17,176 bases of DNA from SZAS-79 sp038211455. Its GTDB lineage: Bacteria > Pseudomonadota > Gammaproteobacteria > Burkholderiales > SG8-39. The stretch lies in assembly GCA_038211455.1 (NCBI GenBank), contig JBBQVP010000086.1:1-17176 (forward strand), read 5' to 3'. The position numbers and the translations under genes are program-made. Each line of letters opens with the position of its first letter. Position 1 is the first letter of the stretch. Of the stretch, positions 15,541 through 17,176 are shown in pieces. Under the pieces are notes generated by a model, which was not told the DNA's origin, ran no database searches, and saw nothing but the letters and a program-made list of their open reading frames with translations.

Positions 15541-16533
15541 CTAGGTCATGCGCCCCTGCAGGAACGCGCTGTCCGCCTCGATCTCCCGGCGCAGGAACTC
15601 CATCAGGGCCACTACCTTCGGGCGCTTGCGTGAGTGCTCGTGGGTCGCCAGCCAGAGGTCGCGCTTCACCTCGACCTGGCCGTGGAGCACCGGACGCAGC
15701 CGCGCGTCGCCCAGCGCGGTAAAGGTGGGCAACAGGACAATGCCCAGCCCGCCCGCCGCGGCGCCCTGGTGGGCGGACATGCTGGTGCTGCGGAACACGA
15801 TGTTGGGTGCCGAGACGGCATCGCGCAGCCAGCGCACCGCCTGGATGGACACCAGCTCGTCGATGTAGTCGACGAAGACGTGCTGCTTAAGGTCCGCAGC
15901 AGACGCGGGCACGCCGTGGCTGTCCAGGTACGACGGGCTTGCATAGAGGCGGAGCGAAAACCAGCCGATCTTGCGCACGACCACGCCGGGATTGTCAGGG
16001 CGGGTAAAGCTGAGCGTGACATCGGCCTCGCGCCGGGCCAGGTCGCCCAGCTGCGGCGAGGTCACCAGCTCGACCATGAGGTGCGGATGATGCGCCTTGA
16101 GCCTGGCCAGCCGCGGCGCGATGTAGAAGCTGCCGATCCCCTCCATGGTCAGCAATCGCACGGTTTCGATGCGCGCGTGGGCGATGCCGGAGGCGTCGGC
16201 GATCCCGTACGCACCGACTTCCATTTGCTCCGCGTAGCGCACCAGGTGTTCGCCCACGGGGGTAAGCAAGTAGCCCTTCGGCGTGCGGTCGAACAGCTTC
16301 TCCTCGAGCACGCCCTCGAGTTCGGTGATCCGCCGGCTGACCGTTGTGTGCTCGACGCCCAAATTGCGCGCAACGACCGCAAGCCGCCCGTGCCGGGCGA
16401 GCTCCAGGAAGTACCTGAGGTCGTCCCAGTTGAAGGCGGAGATCAGGCGTGTCGGGGCGGCAGCATTTTTCAAGGTGAGGATAGGATAACCGCCGAACCC
16501 CGTTCCTGCCGAAACGGTGCTGGCAGGAGGCAT
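15541..16533 (-). CDS. LysR-type transcriptional regulator
   Basis: The 330-residue protein has an N-terminal winged helix-turn-helix starting at FNWDDLRYFLELARHG, with recognition helix region LAVVARNLGVEHTTVSRRITELE, followed by FDRTPKGYLLTPVGEHL. The rest is the LysR substrate-binding domain (EGIGSFYIAPRLARLKAHHPHLMVELVTS..., RADV-type READVTLSF, and GLGIVLLPTF). It is encoded just upstream of, and in the same direction as, the isonitrile hydratase operon, with palindromic sites in between, so it is the likely regulator of that operon; the inducer is unknown. The start is uncertain: I use ATG 16533, but the conserved domain begins only about 33 residues later. A TTG at 16473 is also possible, and the frame extends up to an ATG at 16590. 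Confidence 0.88.
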   Translation of the reverse strand: MPPASTVSAGTGFGGYPILTLKNAAAPTRLISAFNWDDLRYFLELARHGRLAVVARNLGVEHTTVSRRITELEGVLEEKLFDRTPKGYLLTPVGEHLVRYAEQMEVGAYGIADASGIAHARIETVRLLTMEGIGSFYIAPRLARLKAHHPHLMVELVTSPQLGDLARREADVTLSFTRPDNPGVVVRKIGWFSLRLYASPSYLDSHGVPASAADLKQHVFVDYIDELVSIQAVRWLRDAVSAPNIVFRSTSMSAHQGAAAGGLGIVLLPTFTALGDARLRPVLHGQVEVKRDLWLATHEHSRKRPKVVALMEFLRREIEADSAFLQGRMT

Positions 16534-16739
16534 TCGCCGCGCTACACGCATTGGGCAGCCTTGCCTGAATGACCTGCCGAGCGGTCGCACCGAGAAGCTC
16601 AGGCGCGATTCGCCCTGGAGAAGCGTGCTACGTTGGTTAGCGTACCGACGATCGATGACATCCTTTCTATCCTGTCATTTCATCGTCGCTGCATTTGCCG
16701 CGTACAGATTTCTCGTGTGTGGCCGATAGGGAACCCAAA

Positions 16740-16977
16740 ATGAAAAAACCATCCGCACTTGGAATGGCACTTCTCGCCGCGGCAGTCCTCGCTACCGGTT
16801 GCGCAGATCAGCCCGCCTACCAATATTGGGCAACGCCAGCGCGCTTCCCATGAGTCGTTCCGCGTGACAGTGCGGATGGACAATGGATCGTTTCAGACCA
16901 TTACCGAGGACAACATTGCGGATTCGCGAACTGGAGACAGGGTTCGCATCGATGGCAACAACATCTCCCGCTATTGA
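16740..16977 (+). pseudogene. Small lipoprotein gene interrupted by a frameshift
   Basis: From the ATG at 16740 (preceded by AGGGA) the frame encodes a lipoprotein signal peptide: MKKPSALGMALLAAAVLATGC, lipobox LATGC, with Cys21. It then runs into a TGA at 16851-16853 after 37 codons. A different frame, open across the same stretch, then encodes SFRVTVRMDNGSFQTITEDNIADSRTGDRVRIDGNNISRY and stops at 16977. That tail is the usual C-terminus of short glycine-zipper/SlyB-like envelope lipoproteins. The two halves would join with a +1 shift somewhere between about 16812 and 16860. The expected glycine-zipper segment between them is missing or very short, so a deletion is also possible. Nearness to a 12-G run at the window edge makes a sequencing or assembly error a real alternative. 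Confidence 0.65.
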
Positions 16978-17150
16978 CGCAAGGCCCGGGCGCGCGGAGC
17001 GCCTGGCATCAAATAAGGGAAACACTTGATTACCACTCCAGCGTGCACGGATTGCATGGATTTGGTCGGTGCGAGCCCGTCGAGAGAACCGCACAGTGCA
17101 CTGATACCGATGGCAGCGGGCTCGGGACCCAGGGCAGACAACTCCCAACC

Positions 17151-17162
17151 GGGGGGGGGGGG
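17151..17162. repeat. Run of twelve G
   Basis: An uninterrupted homopolymer of 12 G residues lies 14 bases from the end of the window. The 173 bases before it (16978-17150) contain no gene I can support. Confidence 0.9.
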
Positions 17163-17176
17163 TGGACCATTCCGGT

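Noticed and set aside
15634..16572. A 312-codon plus-strand open frame opposite lysR
   Set aside because: Antisense to a complete LysR-type gene, no ribosome binding site or domain pattern, and the composition is that of a GC-driven shadow.
17026..17176. A possible partial gene on the plus strand from a TTG at 17026, with AAGGGA upstream and a CTDC motif
   Set aside because: The frame stays open to the window end, but it passes through the poly-G run, uses a rare start codon and resembles nothing I know. Too weak to annotate.

Overview
The window is GC-rich DNA with dense coding, short gene gaps and overlapping start/stop codons. Together with a tandem glycine riboswitch, a LapG/LapD pair and an M1 aminopeptidase of the PepN type, this points to a proteobacterium, most likely a betaproteobacterium (Burkholderiales or a relative). 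That placement is inference from gene content, not a measurement. The right edge holds a 12-G run and a frame-broken gene, so it may lie near a contig end.

Left edge (1-310, minus strand): the first 20 codons of a DadA-type FAD-dependent amino acid dehydrogenase, preceded by a two-aptamer glycine riboswitch and a good sigma70-like promoter. Next (498-3168, plus strand) come lapG and lapD: a periplasmic cysteine protease and the inner-membrane c-di-GMP receptor that holds it inactive. The receptor's GGDEF and EAL motifs are visibly degenerate. From 3367 to 4626 (plus) are three small genes: a secreted Lys/Arg-rich protein, a fluoroacetyl-CoA-thioesterase-like hot-dog protein, and a glycine-zipper lipoprotein. 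Convergent to them is pepN (4723-7308, minus).

The most interesting region is 7506-16533, all on the minus strand. In order of transcription it reads: LysR-type regulator; a short gap with a sigma70-like promoter and palindromic operator-like sites; isonitrile hydratase; LivH and LivM permeases; LivG and LivF ATPases; a Tat-exported Leu/Ile/Val-type (amide-type) binding protein; nitrilase; malonyl-CoA decarboxylase. From isonitrile hydratase to malonyl-CoA decarboxylase the genes are tightly packed, several with ATGA, TGATG or 8-nt overlaps, so they look like a single operon. I read it as a candidate uptake and degradation system for a cyano or isocyano compound or an amide: the transporter brings in the substrate, isonitrile hydratase and nitrilase handle C-N triple bonds, and malonyl-CoA decarboxylase would feed a malonate-type product to acetyl-CoA. 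The substrate is unknown and the link between the enzymes is inference.

Right edge (16740-17176, plus): a small lipoprotein gene broken by a frameshift, then about 200 bases with no convincing gene.
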